Below, piece after piece: positions 23,397 to 32,439 of a DNA stretch of 64,000 bases. This stretch comes from Victivallales bacterium. Its GTDB lineage: Bacteria > Verrucomicrobiota > Lentisphaeria > Oligosphaerales > Oligosphaeraceae. Below the pieces are notes generated by a model, which was not told the DNA's origin, did no database searches, and worked only from the letters and a program-made list of their open reading frames with translations. Position 1 is the stretch's first letter, and each line of letters opens with the position of its first letter. Both the position numbers and the translations under genes were made by a program. The DNA lies in the NCBI GenBank assembly GCA_017535315.1, contig JAFXUD010000064.1:1-64000 (forward strand), read 5' to 3'.

Positions 23397-26300
23397 CTAA
23401 GGAAGCCTGAAGGTATCTCCAGGGGCAAGTTCCGAGATGCGGTAGAAGCCCTCGGGGATGGCTTGAGAGAGAACTACGGTGAGTAAACCGTTTGCGGGTT
23501 CACCAAACGAGAGGGCATTGGCGACGACCTTGCCGCTGTCGTTAACGATATGGCGTCCTTGAATATAGGCAGGGTCAAGGACGCCACCACGCCCGAAGAA
23601 GAAACTGGAGACGGGACGCAGGATGTAGCGACCGTCTCCCACGGGCGTGAAGTGGAGGCGTCCAATGTGTGTTTTGCTTGCCTTGAGGGTGATGGTGTTT
23701 CCCTCCATGGCGTCAACAGCCCAGTTGGCAGGGCGTCCCGCGCCATATGAGACGAGGAGACCAGCTTTTTTCCCCTTGTATTCCTGCTTCCAGTTGACGG
23801 TCAGCTCAAGCTTGCCATTCTTCTGGGAAACGCTGCTGATTTCGCCCGTGGCGGCGTTTCCCGATGCATGGTGTTCAAGGAGAGTGCCATCGGCGTTGTA
23901 CCGCCACACCTCCACGAGTGCGCTGCTATTCAATCCTGCGAAGCTGTGGGGAGTGCGATTGCCGATAAACCATACGTCGCGCCGTCCGTCGGCCAGCGTG
24001 ATTTCGTATGCGGCGATGCCTTCTTCAACGGGTGAGACCGCCAGGCTTTTCACGGCTTTCACGCGGGGATTCGGCGATTCTTCATCGGCGAAGTGGATGA
24101 CCTTCGCAAAGACGGAGGTAGTTGGTCCGTGGTCTCGACGGAGGATATAAGGCACGTAGGCCGTGTGGGGTGCTTTCATGGGATAGGTACGATAGTACTC
24201 GCGTCCTGCAGCACCAGGAAAATCGACAGTGATGACCTGCTTCAACTCGGCAATAAGGGGGAACCCTGCCTGCGTGAAGCGCATTCGCAGGGTGGTATCG
24301 CCCGTCGGCACGGCCTTGGCTGGTTCGGTCAACAGGGTGTAGCCATCGCCATCAGGGTACCAGTAGAAGGCCTTGTCGGTTTCGCCGCTCAAGCGGTAGT
24401 CTGGTAGGAAGTGCTGCCCTTTGAAACGGTCGCCGCCAAGAGCAAATTGCGACAACGGCGTGAACTCCAAATCCGTATCCAGCCTCGTCATCACGGTGTG
24501 GAAAGAGTCGTCGCGGAACTCGCCACCCTTTGCGATGGAGATGTCCAGCCAGTAGTCAAGGCTGCGATCAGGGGCATCGGCCTGGGCGATGAAACGCTCG
24601 TTTCGAGTGGCTCCTTCCATAGCATAGCCTTCTGGATTGCTGGCATAGACGTATTGCGCGCTGCCATCCGTTTGCCATGCGAGCACTTCCCCCATGCCGC
24701 AAGGCGTCGAGTTCTTGGCATTGAAGACGACTTGGTTGTGGGAGACGCTGACGGTTGTCCATCCGAAGCGGTAATGGGTGTTGTAGTAGCCAGGGTCATA
24801 GCTCCATTCGGCGCCCTTGTTGAAGAAAATCCAGCTCAAGCATTCGTATTGGGAGTGGTTGTGAAGTCCACCGCATAGCAATTGGAGGCCGTGGGAGGCC
24901 TCGGGTGTGCCTCCGCGCAGGATGGCATACCCTTTGCCGCCGTAGAGAACGGAACGGCTGTCAAAGTAGTTCTTGTCCAACGGAAGTTCCCTTATGGATT
25001 CCAGTTCGTTTTGCGACACACGAAATAGTAGGTGCTGCAGTACAGACACCTCAAGGTCGTCGCCGTATGCAGCCCGTAGAAACTCAGCGCATTTGCGCTT
25101 GTGCTCTGGATCGCGTACGCGCGACCACAAATACCAGATACAGGAGAGTTGCTGGCGAAGCGACACGTCGATGTTCGGCTGGTCAGCCGTTGGTGCGCGC
25201 TGATTCGTGGCAGACACCAGTCTATCGGGGCCGTCGTCCCCGATTCTGGGCAGTCTCCCACCCACCTCTGCGCGGTCGTGATAGCGGAAAAGCAGGTTGA
25301 AGAAAGCGGGGGAGTCATAGATGGGAGTGGCGCCTGGCAGGCCTAGACGCACGGCTGCCTCCTGCATATCCGCCAAATCCATGTACAATGTCAACGTGTG
25401 GACGCTATACATGTGGGAACTCTCCACATAGAAGCCATCACGGTCGATGCTTACGTCGAGCATTGTCTGGAAGCCGATGGTGCTGTCGTACAGAGGATCC
25501 ACCATTTCTGGGATACCCAGCATCAGGCCGACAGAGGCGTTTCCTCGGAGGTAGTCGGCATGGCCGTTGTGGAGCTGGTAGCCATCCAGGGTGAATCCAA
25601 GGCAATAGATGCCTCCATTGAAAAGGATGTTGCGAGCGACATTGTCGAAGATGCTTTGGGCAGGATTGACGTGCGACGGTTTGCCCATTTCATCGGAGGT
25701 CATGATGATTTCGAAGCACCAGATGTAGTTCATCAGGCCTCGTGCCACCTGATAGTAGGGTTTGTTCAGGCGTCCGCCCCGTTGCAGTTTAATGTCCCTT
25801 GAGGAGGTCGGGTAGTCGAGGGGACCTCGTTTGTCGGCTGCATAGCTTGGGGCAAGAGCGTCAAGCAGAACGGCGGCAATATGGGCGTAGCGCTGTTCGG
25901 CAGTGATGGCATAGCAGTCTGCCAAGGCAACAAGCTGTTTTTCCAGCCAGTCATAGAGAAATCCTGCGGCACGTGCGCGGAAATAACATTTTTTGCCGTC
26001 TGGGGCCTGCCAGCCGTTTCCATCGTCTGGAAATTGTTCATTGGGATAGACGACATCGTCTTTTCCAATGACGCAGTGGGGATTCTGGAAGCCAGCCCAT
26101 TTCAGGATGGTGCCATTGGGGTCCAAGGACATGCCGAGACCATAAACGACGGGCTGCCCAGGCGGGGGAATCAGGCTGCGAAGCTGGGTATCGTCCAACT
26201 CCAATAGCGGCATCAAGATATTCTCTCGCTGTGCCAGAAACTTCTTCAGTTGTGCGGAGCCTGCCTGGTATTCTTCTCTGCGTGCCTTTAGTTCTGGTGG

Positions 26301-26447
26301 GGTCAGGAAAAGGCGCGGGTAGGAAGCGGGCTTGCTGGTGGCGTAGGTCAGGTTTTCGGGAAACTTGATTTGCGCAGCTTTTTGGTCTCCAGGCGTGAGG
26401 GCCAACAACGTCGTGGAAAGTGCCATGAGGATTATCCCTTTTTTCAT
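23397..26447 (-). CDS. Secreted heparinase II/III-like protein
   Basis: The 1016-residue protein begins with a short basic, hydrophobic leader (MKKGIILMALSTTLLAL) consistent with export. An alpha-helical toroid region spans roughly residues 40-500, with an early YPRLFLTPPELKARREEY typical of heparinase-like lyases. A heparinase II/III beta-sandwich region follows, with GGLHNHSQYECLSWIFFNKG near residue 530 and a tyrosine-rich DPGYYNTHYRFGW. Histidine and tyrosine act in catalysis in polysaccharide lyases of this fold. The substrate is unknown, probably an acidic polysaccharide such as a glycosaminoglycan or alginate. Confidence 0.85.
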   Translation of the reverse strand: MKKGIILMALSTTLLALTPGDQKAAQIKFPENLTYATSKPASYPRLFLTPPELKARREEYQAGSAQLKKFLAQRENILMPLLELDDTQLRSLIPPPGQPVVYGLGMSLDPNGTILKWAGFQNPHCVIGKDDVVYPNEQFPDDGNGWQAPDGKKCYFRARAAGFLYDWLEKQLVALADCYAITAEQRYAHIAAVLLDALAPSYAADKRGPLDYPTSSRDIKLQRGGRLNKPYYQVARGLMNYIWCFEIIMTSDEMGKPSHVNPAQSIFDNVARNILFNGGIYCLGFTLDGYQLHNGHADYLRGNASVGLMLGIPEMVDPLYDSTIGFQTMLDVSIDRDGFYVESSHMYSVHTLTLYMDLADMQEAAVRLGLPGATPIYDSPAFFNLLFRYHDRAEVGGRLPRIGDDGPDRLVSATNQRAPTADQPNIDVSLRQQLSCIWYLWSRVRDPEHKRKCAEFLRAAYGDDLEVSVLQHLLFRVSQNELESIRELPLDKNYFDSRSVLYGGKGYAILRGGTPEASHGLQLLCGGLHNHSQYECLSWIFFNKGAEWSYDPGYYNTHYRFGWTTVSVSHNQVVFNAKNSTPCGMGEVLAWQTDGSAQYVYASNPEGYAMEGATRNERFIAQADAPDRSLDYWLDISIAKGGEFRDDSFHTVMTRLDTDLEFTPLSQFALGGDRFKGQHFLPDYRLSGETDKAFYWYPDGDGYTLLTEPAKAVPTGDTTLRMRFTQAGFPLIAELKQVITVDFPGAAGREYYRTYPMKAPHTAYVPYILRRDHGPTTSVFAKVIHFADEESPNPRVKAVKSLAVSPVEEGIAAYEITLADGRRDVWFIGNRTPHSFAGLNSSALVEVWRYNADGTLLEHHASGNAATGEISSVSQKNGKLELTVNWKQEYKGKKAGLLVSYGAGRPANWAVDAMEGNTITLKASKTHIGRLHFTPVGDGRYILRPVSSFFFGRGGVLDPAYIQGRHIVNDSGKVVANALSFGEPANGLLTVVLSQAIPEGFYRISELAPGDTFRLP

Positions 26448-26510
26448 TTGACGATTCCCGTTTTTAGATTACATTATCACAGCTTATTGCGGCATATTCA
26501 AACGCCATTG

Positions 26511-26550
26511 GAACTTCTAGATAGTCTAGAGCTTCTAGAGAATCTAGTGC
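26511..26550. repeat. CTAG array with exact 9-bp period
   Basis: CTAG occurs at 26517, 26526, 26535 and 26544, exactly every 9 bp, inside units of the form TCTAGANNN. It lies in the divergent gap between the heparinase-like gene and the lipoprotein gene. Confidence 0.8.
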
Positions 26551-26598
26551 GTTTGGGCGATAATTCAAATGGACAAGTGTGTTTATCAGGAGATAGTG

Positions 26599-27519
26599 AT
26601 GAGAGGCTCTTTTTTTTGCGTTTTGTTGATGATGCTCGCAACTTTTGTTGGATGCAAAACTTCGGATTCTTCGACGGCTTTGACGCCAACGCAGCAGACG
26701 GTCTTGAAACGAGCAGAGTTCCGCAGACAGTTGGAATTGGAACCAGAGCGTGTGCTCAAGGAGAGGTTGGCTGATGAAGACCCACTTATTCGCGTGCGTT
26801 GTGCATACGAATTGTATGCGCGCTATGGGATGGAGGCCTTGCCTGAATTGGTGAAGATGGTGACGGATAACGAGGCGCAGGTCTCGGATGTGCTGCTGGC
26901 CTGTGGTATTGACATGTTTAAGTTCCATCAGGACAAGACGCTGCTCATCAAGCTGACTGAAGCCTGCCCCAACAAAAAGGTCAGGCTGGTTGCAAAACGA
27001 CAAAGTTCCCCCATGAGCAAGCTGCATAGAGAAACGGTGCGCCTTAAGGACAACAAGGCCTTCGACCATGATATCGTCAAGGTTATGACCATTCCCTTGC
27101 CGACCGAGGGACTGAAATTTTCATTGGACGAGGAGGACGAGGGGATTGAGGCAGACTGGTACGCCGAGGCATTTGACGATGAAAAATGGGCTTCGCTTAA
27201 AATCGGCCCTTGGGAGCACCAGGGCTTTGACTACAATGGCATCGCCTGGTACCGCATCCGCTTCGATATGCCTGAAAAGCCAGCGTGCAACGCCGTGGAA
27301 CTGTATTGCCCAAGTGTTGACGAGTGCGCATGGGTCTGGCTGAACGGCGTCTATGTCGGACAGCATGACATCGGTCCCGCTGGCTGGAACAGGCCTTTCT
27401 GGATTGACATTACCGCTGATGTACACTGGGGTGGCTCCAATCTGCTGGTCATCCGCGTTGAGGACACTATGCAGGCTGGGGGAATCCTGAAGCCAATCTC
27501 TTTGGAGGTGCTAAAATAG
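26599..27519 (+). CDS. Putative lipoprotein with HEAT-like and galactose-binding-like domains
   Basis: The 306-residue protein from the ATG at 26599 (AGGAG upstream) has a hydrophobic leader ending at TFVGC, consistent with a lipoprotein. Residues about 45-130 are helical and include LADEDPLIRVRCAYELYARYG, which reads like a HEAT-type repeat. From about residue 165 the sequence resembles a beta-sandwich sugar-binding domain: DDEKWASLKIGPWEHQGFDYNGIAWYR, AWVWLNGVYVG and NLLVIRVEDT match the pattern in glycoside hydrolase family 2-like N-terminal domains. No catalytic domain is present. It is 55 nt upstream of a large secreted hydrolase-like gene and may work with it. Confidence 0.75.
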   Translation: MRGSFFCVLLMMLATFVGCKTSDSSTALTPTQQTVLKRAEFRRQLELEPERVLKERLADEDPLIRVRCAYELYARYGMEALPELVKMVTDNEAQVSDVLLACGIDMFKFHQDKTLLIKLTEACPNKKVRLVAKRQSSPMSKLHRETVRLKDNKAFDHDIVKVMTIPLPTEGLKFSLDEEDEGIEADWYAEAFDDEKWASLKIGPWEHQGFDYNGIAWYRIRFDMPEKPACNAVELYCPSVDECAWVWLNGVYVGQHDIGPAGWNRPFWIDITADVHWGGSNLLVIRVEDTMQAGGILKPISLEVLK

Positions 27520-27574
27520 ATTTCGAGGGATGGAAGGGATGAACTGGGTTTGAGGTTATATGAGGTGCTGAAGT

Positions 27575-30500
27575 ATGAAGAGAACATTGTCGATAGTGTC
27601 GTTGTTGGTGCTGGGTTGCCTGTGTGCCCAGGAGAGGCAGATTGCAATTTGGGATTTCACCAAGGGAGTGCCGTCGGGCGAGTACGGGGGGGCGCTTCGC
27701 GCCTGCGGGCGCATCGTCGAGGGCGGGCTTTCCAACGATATCCAGGGGGATACAGCCGCTGGATTCGTTACCCAAAAGGTGCATCCCGAACTGGTGCCCC
27801 AGCAGGGGTTCCGCTACACTGTCGAACTCACTACGGGAAAGGGCGCCTTGCCTGGAGAGAAGAATCTCCGCTGTATGCTGGTGGACAACATGAACGTGAA
27901 CTACAAGCATGAAAACGCCCTCTACAACAAGGGGATTATGTTCTGGCTTGAATGGCAGCCAGCAAGAAAACAATACGTCTTGTCCGCAGCCCTGGGCTTC
28001 GGTGAGGAATCGGAGGTTTTCCGCGGCAGCGCGCTCCCAGTCAACCACGCCTGCACCGTTGCACTTGCCTTCAACGGCATTGACAAGATGTGGTTCGAGG
28101 TCGATGGAAAGCCTGAAAACAAACAGATGGTCGCGCATAGGAGAGCGGTTTCAGCGACACGCATCAAGACGCATATCGGCGACCGCATGAACTCAGTACA
28201 CTGCCCCTTTGATGGCGTCATCGCGAAGGTCACGCTGACAGCCTTCCCGCGGGAAGTCCTGGCGTGTTCCTTTGGTCGCCTTGCCTTTCTGCGCAACGAA
28301 TCCAACGCACGGCTGCACATTCGTCTGCACAACTCCGATGACAAGGTGCTCTCCATCAAGAAGATTAGCCTCCAGTACGACGGGCGGATTGTCGAGATAG
28401 AAGACAAGGCCATCGCGGCAGATGATACGCTTGATGTGGGGGTGCCCATTGAAACCCGCTTGAAAGTCGGGAAATACCCCATTGAAGTGACTGTCGATTA
28501 CCTTTGCGACGGAAGAGAATGCCGCCAACGGTTGACTGAAGAGCTTCTGCTCTCCCCCATCCGCCACGACCGTCTGCCCGTCATCATGATGAGCTACCGC
28601 AGCGGCTTCCCTGAAGAACGTTTAACGGACATTGGCTTCAACATCGGCTGCCGTGGTGGCTTTACGGCTCCCTATCTGCGTGGAGTGCCTAGAGCAAACG
28701 AGGCTTCCATGAGAGAAATCTCCAATCTGGACAGGATGCTTTTTCTTGGCTTCGACGCGATGGACTACACCAACACCAACAACTATGTCAGGGACAGGTT
28801 TCCGCGCATCAACAAAGAAGGCAAGCCATATGAGCCGATTGTGCAGGCAGATGCATCCAACCCCGATGCAAACGCCTTTATCAAAAAAGCCGTTACGGAT
28901 GCCGTCATGCCGCTGGTTGAGCATCCTGCCTTTGTCGGCATGAAAATCAACTCCGAGGTGCGCGACGCCTGCCGCCCCTCCTTCACACCTTTGATGACGG
29001 AGGCGTACAAAAGTGCCACAGGATGTGACATCCCAGACAAGGTAGAGGAGAGATGCCCACCGAACTATCAGCAGTTGGATGACTTCCCCTTCAGCCGCAT
29101 TATTCCCATGGACTATCCACTTTTCAAGTTCTATCGCTGGTGGTGGAAGGAGGGCGACGGCTGGAACAACATGACGGGCATGATCAGCGACTGCGTCAAG
29201 GCCATCGCGGGACGTCCCCTCATCACCTCCCATGACCCCGCTGTTCGCGTGCCCCCGCTTTGGGGCGACGGCGGCAGTGTCGGCTACCTGGGGCACTGGA
29301 CGTATGCCTACCCCGATGCCATCAATGTCGGCATCAACACCGACGAGATGCAGGCAATGGCAAAGGGCAACCCCTCGCAGGGCATCTTCAACGAGACGCA
29401 GATTATCTGCTACCGCAGCAAGACGGCCCCCGTTGACGAGAAAATAGAGAATCCTCCTGCCTGGGCGCTGGAGTTTCCCAACGCCCCCTATATTACCATC
29501 CCTCCCGACATTCTTCGTACCGCTGCCTGGACACAGATTTCGCGCCACGTCAGCGGCATCATGTTCCACGGTTATTGCTCCCTGCTGGTCGATGAACTAC
29601 GCAAGGGGGACACAGGCTACCAGTGCACCAACTTGGAGTCGGCAGGCGTCCTCAAGGAGATACTGCATTCCGTCGTCAAGCCCATGGGACCCGTGCTCAA
29701 GCGGCTTCCTGAACCGCCCGCACAAATCGGCGTACTGGAGAGTCTGGCACCTGTGTTGTTTTCTGGACGCGGCAGTTGGGGGTGGTCCCGTGGCTGGATA
29801 TTCAACTTGAACCTGATGCTTCAGCACGCCAATCTTCAGCCGAAGATTCTTTACGACGAGGAGATACAGCGGGATGGCTTCGGTTCCCTCAGGGTGCTCT
29901 TCATGCCCCACTGCGATGTGCTGGCCGAACCTATCTACAAGGCGGTCACGGAGTTCCAGTTGAAGGGGGGAATCATCGTTGCCGATTCCACCTTGATTCC
30001 AGGCATCACCCCCGACATTGTCATCAATGTGGTGGAGGATGTAGCGGATCCCGTCGCCTTCAACGAAACCATTTGCAAGGGGGCTTTGGAATTGCGCGAG
30101 AAACTGCGCGGCTTTGTGACTCCCATGGTGGAGACCACCACCCCAGAACTCACCACACACTACCGCCAGGACGGTTCAGCCATCTACCTTTTCGCCATCA
30201 ACGGCAAACGAACTTTCGGCGACTACTTCGGCCCTTGGAAGCATGTCTGCGAAAAAGGGATGCCTTTGCAGGCAGGGCTGGACATCCGCTGCAGGGCGGG
30301 TGCCGTCTATGATCTCGTTTCGCACACGCCTGTCAGTTTCACTAGTTACAAAGAGCATACTCACCTGGATTTGGAGTACGAAACCACTGGCGGCAAGTTG
30401 TTCCTGTTCCTTCCCTCGCCCATTGCGAAGGTCATGCTGGTGACGCCCGCGAACGCCGAACTCGGCCAGCCTTTTGTCTTTTCCGCGCGGGTGTATGATG

Positions 30501-30715
30501 CCAATGGCAAACGGATGGAGTGCCTGCTTCCGCTGGAAATCACGGTGGAATCACCCGACGGCAAGACCGACGATTGCTGCTATGGCACCCTTTTAAACAG
30601 CCAGTATTCCCAAACCGTCATTCCGCCGCTCAACGCTTCCGCTGGTGCCTGGCGTGTGACGGTGAAAGAACTCGCCTCTGGAAAATCGGCGACTGGCATT
30701 ATTGCAGTAAAATAG
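27575..30715 (+). CDS. Large secreted glycoside hydrolase-like protein
   Basis: The 1046-residue protein has a Sec-type leader (MKRTLSIVSLLVLGCLCAQ). Residues about 20-215 look like a LamG/concanavalin-type sugar-binding domain. A TIM-barrel-like region spans about 330-690, with candidate acidic residues in GMKINSEVR and QGIFNETQII. A glutamine amidotransferase-like region near 720-800 (VLFMPHCDVLAEPIY, GGIIVADSTL) resembles the trimerisation domain of GH42-type enzymes. A C-terminal beta domain follows. I cannot assign a family, and the catalytic residues are inferred. The stop codon TAG shares its last base with the first base of a 240-bp element. Confidence 0.65.
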   Translation: MKRTLSIVSLLVLGCLCAQERQIAIWDFTKGVPSGEYGGALRACGRIVEGGLSNDIQGDTAAGFVTQKVHPELVPQQGFRYTVELTTGKGALPGEKNLRCMLVDNMNVNYKHENALYNKGIMFWLEWQPARKQYVLSAALGFGEESEVFRGSALPVNHACTVALAFNGIDKMWFEVDGKPENKQMVAHRRAVSATRIKTHIGDRMNSVHCPFDGVIAKVTLTAFPREVLACSFGRLAFLRNESNARLHIRLHNSDDKVLSIKKISLQYDGRIVEIEDKAIAADDTLDVGVPIETRLKVGKYPIEVTVDYLCDGRECRQRLTEELLLSPIRHDRLPVIMMSYRSGFPEERLTDIGFNIGCRGGFTAPYLRGVPRANEASMREISNLDRMLFLGFDAMDYTNTNNYVRDRFPRINKEGKPYEPIVQADASNPDANAFIKKAVTDAVMPLVEHPAFVGMKINSEVRDACRPSFTPLMTEAYKSATGCDIPDKVEERCPPNYQQLDDFPFSRIIPMDYPLFKFYRWWWKEGDGWNNMTGMISDCVKAIAGRPLITSHDPAVRVPPLWGDGGSVGYLGHWTYAYPDAINVGINTDEMQAMAKGNPSQGIFNETQIICYRSKTAPVDEKIENPPAWALEFPNAPYITIPPDILRTAAWTQISRHVSGIMFHGYCSLLVDELRKGDTGYQCTNLESAGVLKEILHSVVKPMGPVLKRLPEPPAQIGVLESLAPVLFSGRGSWGWSRGWIFNLNLMLQHANLQPKILYDEEIQRDGFGSLRVLFMPHCDVLAEPIYKAVTEFQLKGGIIVADSTLIPGITPDIVINVVEDVADPVAFNETICKGALELREKLRGFVTPMVETTTPELTTHYRQDGSAIYLFAINGKRTFGDYFGPWKHVCEKGMPLQAGLDIRCRAGAVYDLVSHTPVSFTSYKEHTHLDLEYETTGGKLFLFLPSPIAKVMLVTPANAELGQPFVFSARVYDANGKRMECLLPLEITVESPDGKTDDCCYGTLLNSQYSQTVIPPLNASAGAWRVTVKELASGKSATGIIAVK

Positions 30716-30954
30716 GGAATTATATACTTTAGTTGCCGATTGGATTTTACCCACAGAGAAGAGCCGCGTAAGCGGCGGCAAGAGCATAGCCGTGGGTAGA
30801 GCGAAGCCGCGACAGCGGCGAAGCGAAACCCACGGTCAGATGCCCCCCAGTCCCCGTGCGCCGTGCCGCGTAGCGCAGCGAAGCGGCAAGGCGCATCATT
30901 GGCCATCGACCAATGAAGGATAATGTCATCAGGAAACTCAAGTATATAATTCCC
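30715..30954 (+). mobile_element. Inverted-repeat element, copy 2 (240 bp)
   Basis: The element has a perfect 15-bp terminal inverted repeat, GGGAATTATATACTT at 30715-30729 and AAGTATATAATTCCC at 30940-30954, with the same two inner GC hairpins as copy 1. It abuts the stop codon of the upstream gene and ends 21 nt before the yugP-like start. ATA occurs on both outer flanks, a possible short target duplication. Confidence 0.82.
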
Positions 30955-30975
30955 ATAAAATAGGAGTTAGCCCCT

Positions 30976-31674
30976 ATGATGTTCGACCCGCTTTATCTTC
31001 TTTTCGCTCTGCCAGGACTGGTGCTTTCCATGCTGGCTTCTTTCTACGTCAAATCCACCTTTTCAAGGTACTCGAATGTCGGCGCGGCATCGGGGCTGAC
31101 GGGGGCTGAGGCAGCTCAGCGGATGCTCAATGCCTCGGGCGTACATAATGTGCGGATTGAACGGGTAGATGGTTTTCTCTCCGACCACTACGATCCTTCG
31201 TCGAACACCCTGCGCCTGTCGGATGCCGTTTACGGGAGCAGGTCGCTTTCCGCACTGGGCGTCGCCTGTCACGAGGCGGGGCACGCCCTCCAGAAGGCAA
31301 GTAACTATGCGCCGATGGGACTTCGTTCCATGCTGGTGCTGCCCGCCAACCTTGGAAGTCGATTCTCATACGTGGTCATCGCATTAGGCGCGCTGATGCA
31401 GTCATCTGCGCTCATCAATCTGGGACTGATCATGTTTGGGGCTGCCGTGCTCTTCACGCTGGTGACACTTCCTGTCGAATGGGATGCTTCCGCTCGTGCG
31501 AAGAAGGCCCTGGTTGCATCGGGCATCCTGTTGCCGCAGGAGCAAAGCCACGCCGCCAGCGTCCTCAACGCAGCCTTCATGACCTACTTGGCCAGCGCCG
31601 TCTCCTCCGTTCTTACGTTGCTCTACTACCTGATTCGACTGGGTGTCATCGGCGGCGGGAGAAGAAACAGGTGA
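30976..31674 (+). CDS. YugP-type membrane zinc metallopeptidase
   Basis: The 232-residue protein has a hydrophobic N-terminal segment, a zinc-binding HEAGH motif near residue 97 in CHEAGHALQ, and three further hydrophobic segments towards the C-terminus. This arrangement fits the neutral zinc metallopeptidase family of membrane proteins represented by YugP. PVEWDASARAKKAL after the third membrane segment is also typical. The substrate is unknown. It is flanked on both sides by same-orientation copies of the 240-bp element, so the gene might have moved or duplicated with them. Confidence 0.9.
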   Translation: MMFDPLYLLFALPGLVLSMLASFYVKSTFSRYSNVGAASGLTGAEAAQRMLNASGVHNVRIERVDGFLSDHYDPSSNTLRLSDAVYGSRSLSALGVACHEAGHALQKASNYAPMGLRSMLVLPANLGSRFSYVVIALGALMQSSALINLGLIMFGAAVLFTLVTLPVEWDASARAKKALVASGILLPQEQSHAASVLNAAFMTYLASAVSSVLTLLYYLIRLGVIGGGRRNR

Positions 31675-31744
31675 GGAGATTATAAGAACGCTCTGTTCCA
31701 CAAGCATGTCTATCTCCTCCGTGTCGTTGTCTATGTCTATTTTG

Positions 31745-31984
31745 GGGAATTATGTACTTTAGTTGCCGATTAGACTTCACCAACAGAGAAGAGCCGTGTA
31801 AGCGGCGGCAGGAGCATAGCCGTGGGTGGAGCGAAGCCGCGACAGCGGCGAAGCGAAACCCACGGTCAGATGCCCCCCAGTCCCCTGTGCGCCGTGCCGC
31901 GTAGCGTAGCGAAGCGGCACGGCGCATCTTGGTCATCGACCAGTGAGGGACAATGTCATCAAGAAACTCAAGTATATAATTCCC
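31745..31984 (+). mobile_element. Inverted-repeat element, copy 3 (240 bp)
   Basis: Ends are GGGAATTATGTACTT (one change from copies 1 and 2) and AAGTATATAATTCCC. The interior matches copy 2 closely. If the ends are taken as GGGG at 31744 and CCCC at 31985, the immediate flanks are TATTTT on both sides (31738-31743 and 31986-31991), a candidate 6-bp target-site duplication. Confidence 0.82.
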
Positions 31985-32193
31985 CTATTTTTAACCCTAG
32001 AAAAACCGCGCATACCAGAGCCGCGTCACGGCTCAGACGTCTCTTGAGCATCCCCTTCGTCAATACCTTGATAAGCTGTCCGCTATCCTGATTTAGCACC
32101 TCTCTTAGTTTATTGCAAGGAAACAACTCATATTTTTCCTCCAAATCGTAGATGTTCAGCTTAATGAAGCCGTAGTTGTAGTAATCCTTTTCA

Positions 32194-32392
32194 ATAGGTC
32201 TTCTAGGATAGGTCTTCTAGGATAGGTCTTCTAGGTCTTCTATGTCATCTAGGAAGTAGGTCTGCTAGGGTGAGTCTGCCAGGCTTGCGAACTTCCTGTA
32301 ATTGAAGACCACCCCCTACACTCAAGCAGACTTAGCAGATCTACCCTAGTAGCCCTAGCTGACTTATCCTAGCAGATTTTTCCTAGCATTCT
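32194..32392. repeat. CTAG-phased repeat array with 14- and 9-bp periods and an inverted half
   Basis: ATAGGTCTTCTAGG is repeated three times perfectly at 32194-32235. CTAG or CTAT then continues at 32240 and 32249 with 9-bp spacing, and CTAG at 32265. On the far side CTAG occurs at 32346, 32355, 32369 and 32383 with spacings 9, 14 and 14, and the surrounding sequence (ctgctaggata on the minus strand) is an inverted version of the left units. The array lies between the converging yugP-like and rarA genes; 31985-32439 holds no gene. Confidence 0.8.
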
Positions 32393-32439
32393 CAATTATA
32401 AAGATGTTTTACTGATTTGCAAAAAAACAGTAAAAAAAT

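Noticed and set aside
32194-32392. CTAG array considered as a CRISPR array
   Set aside because: Units are 9-14 bp with no spacers of constant length and no cas genes nearby.
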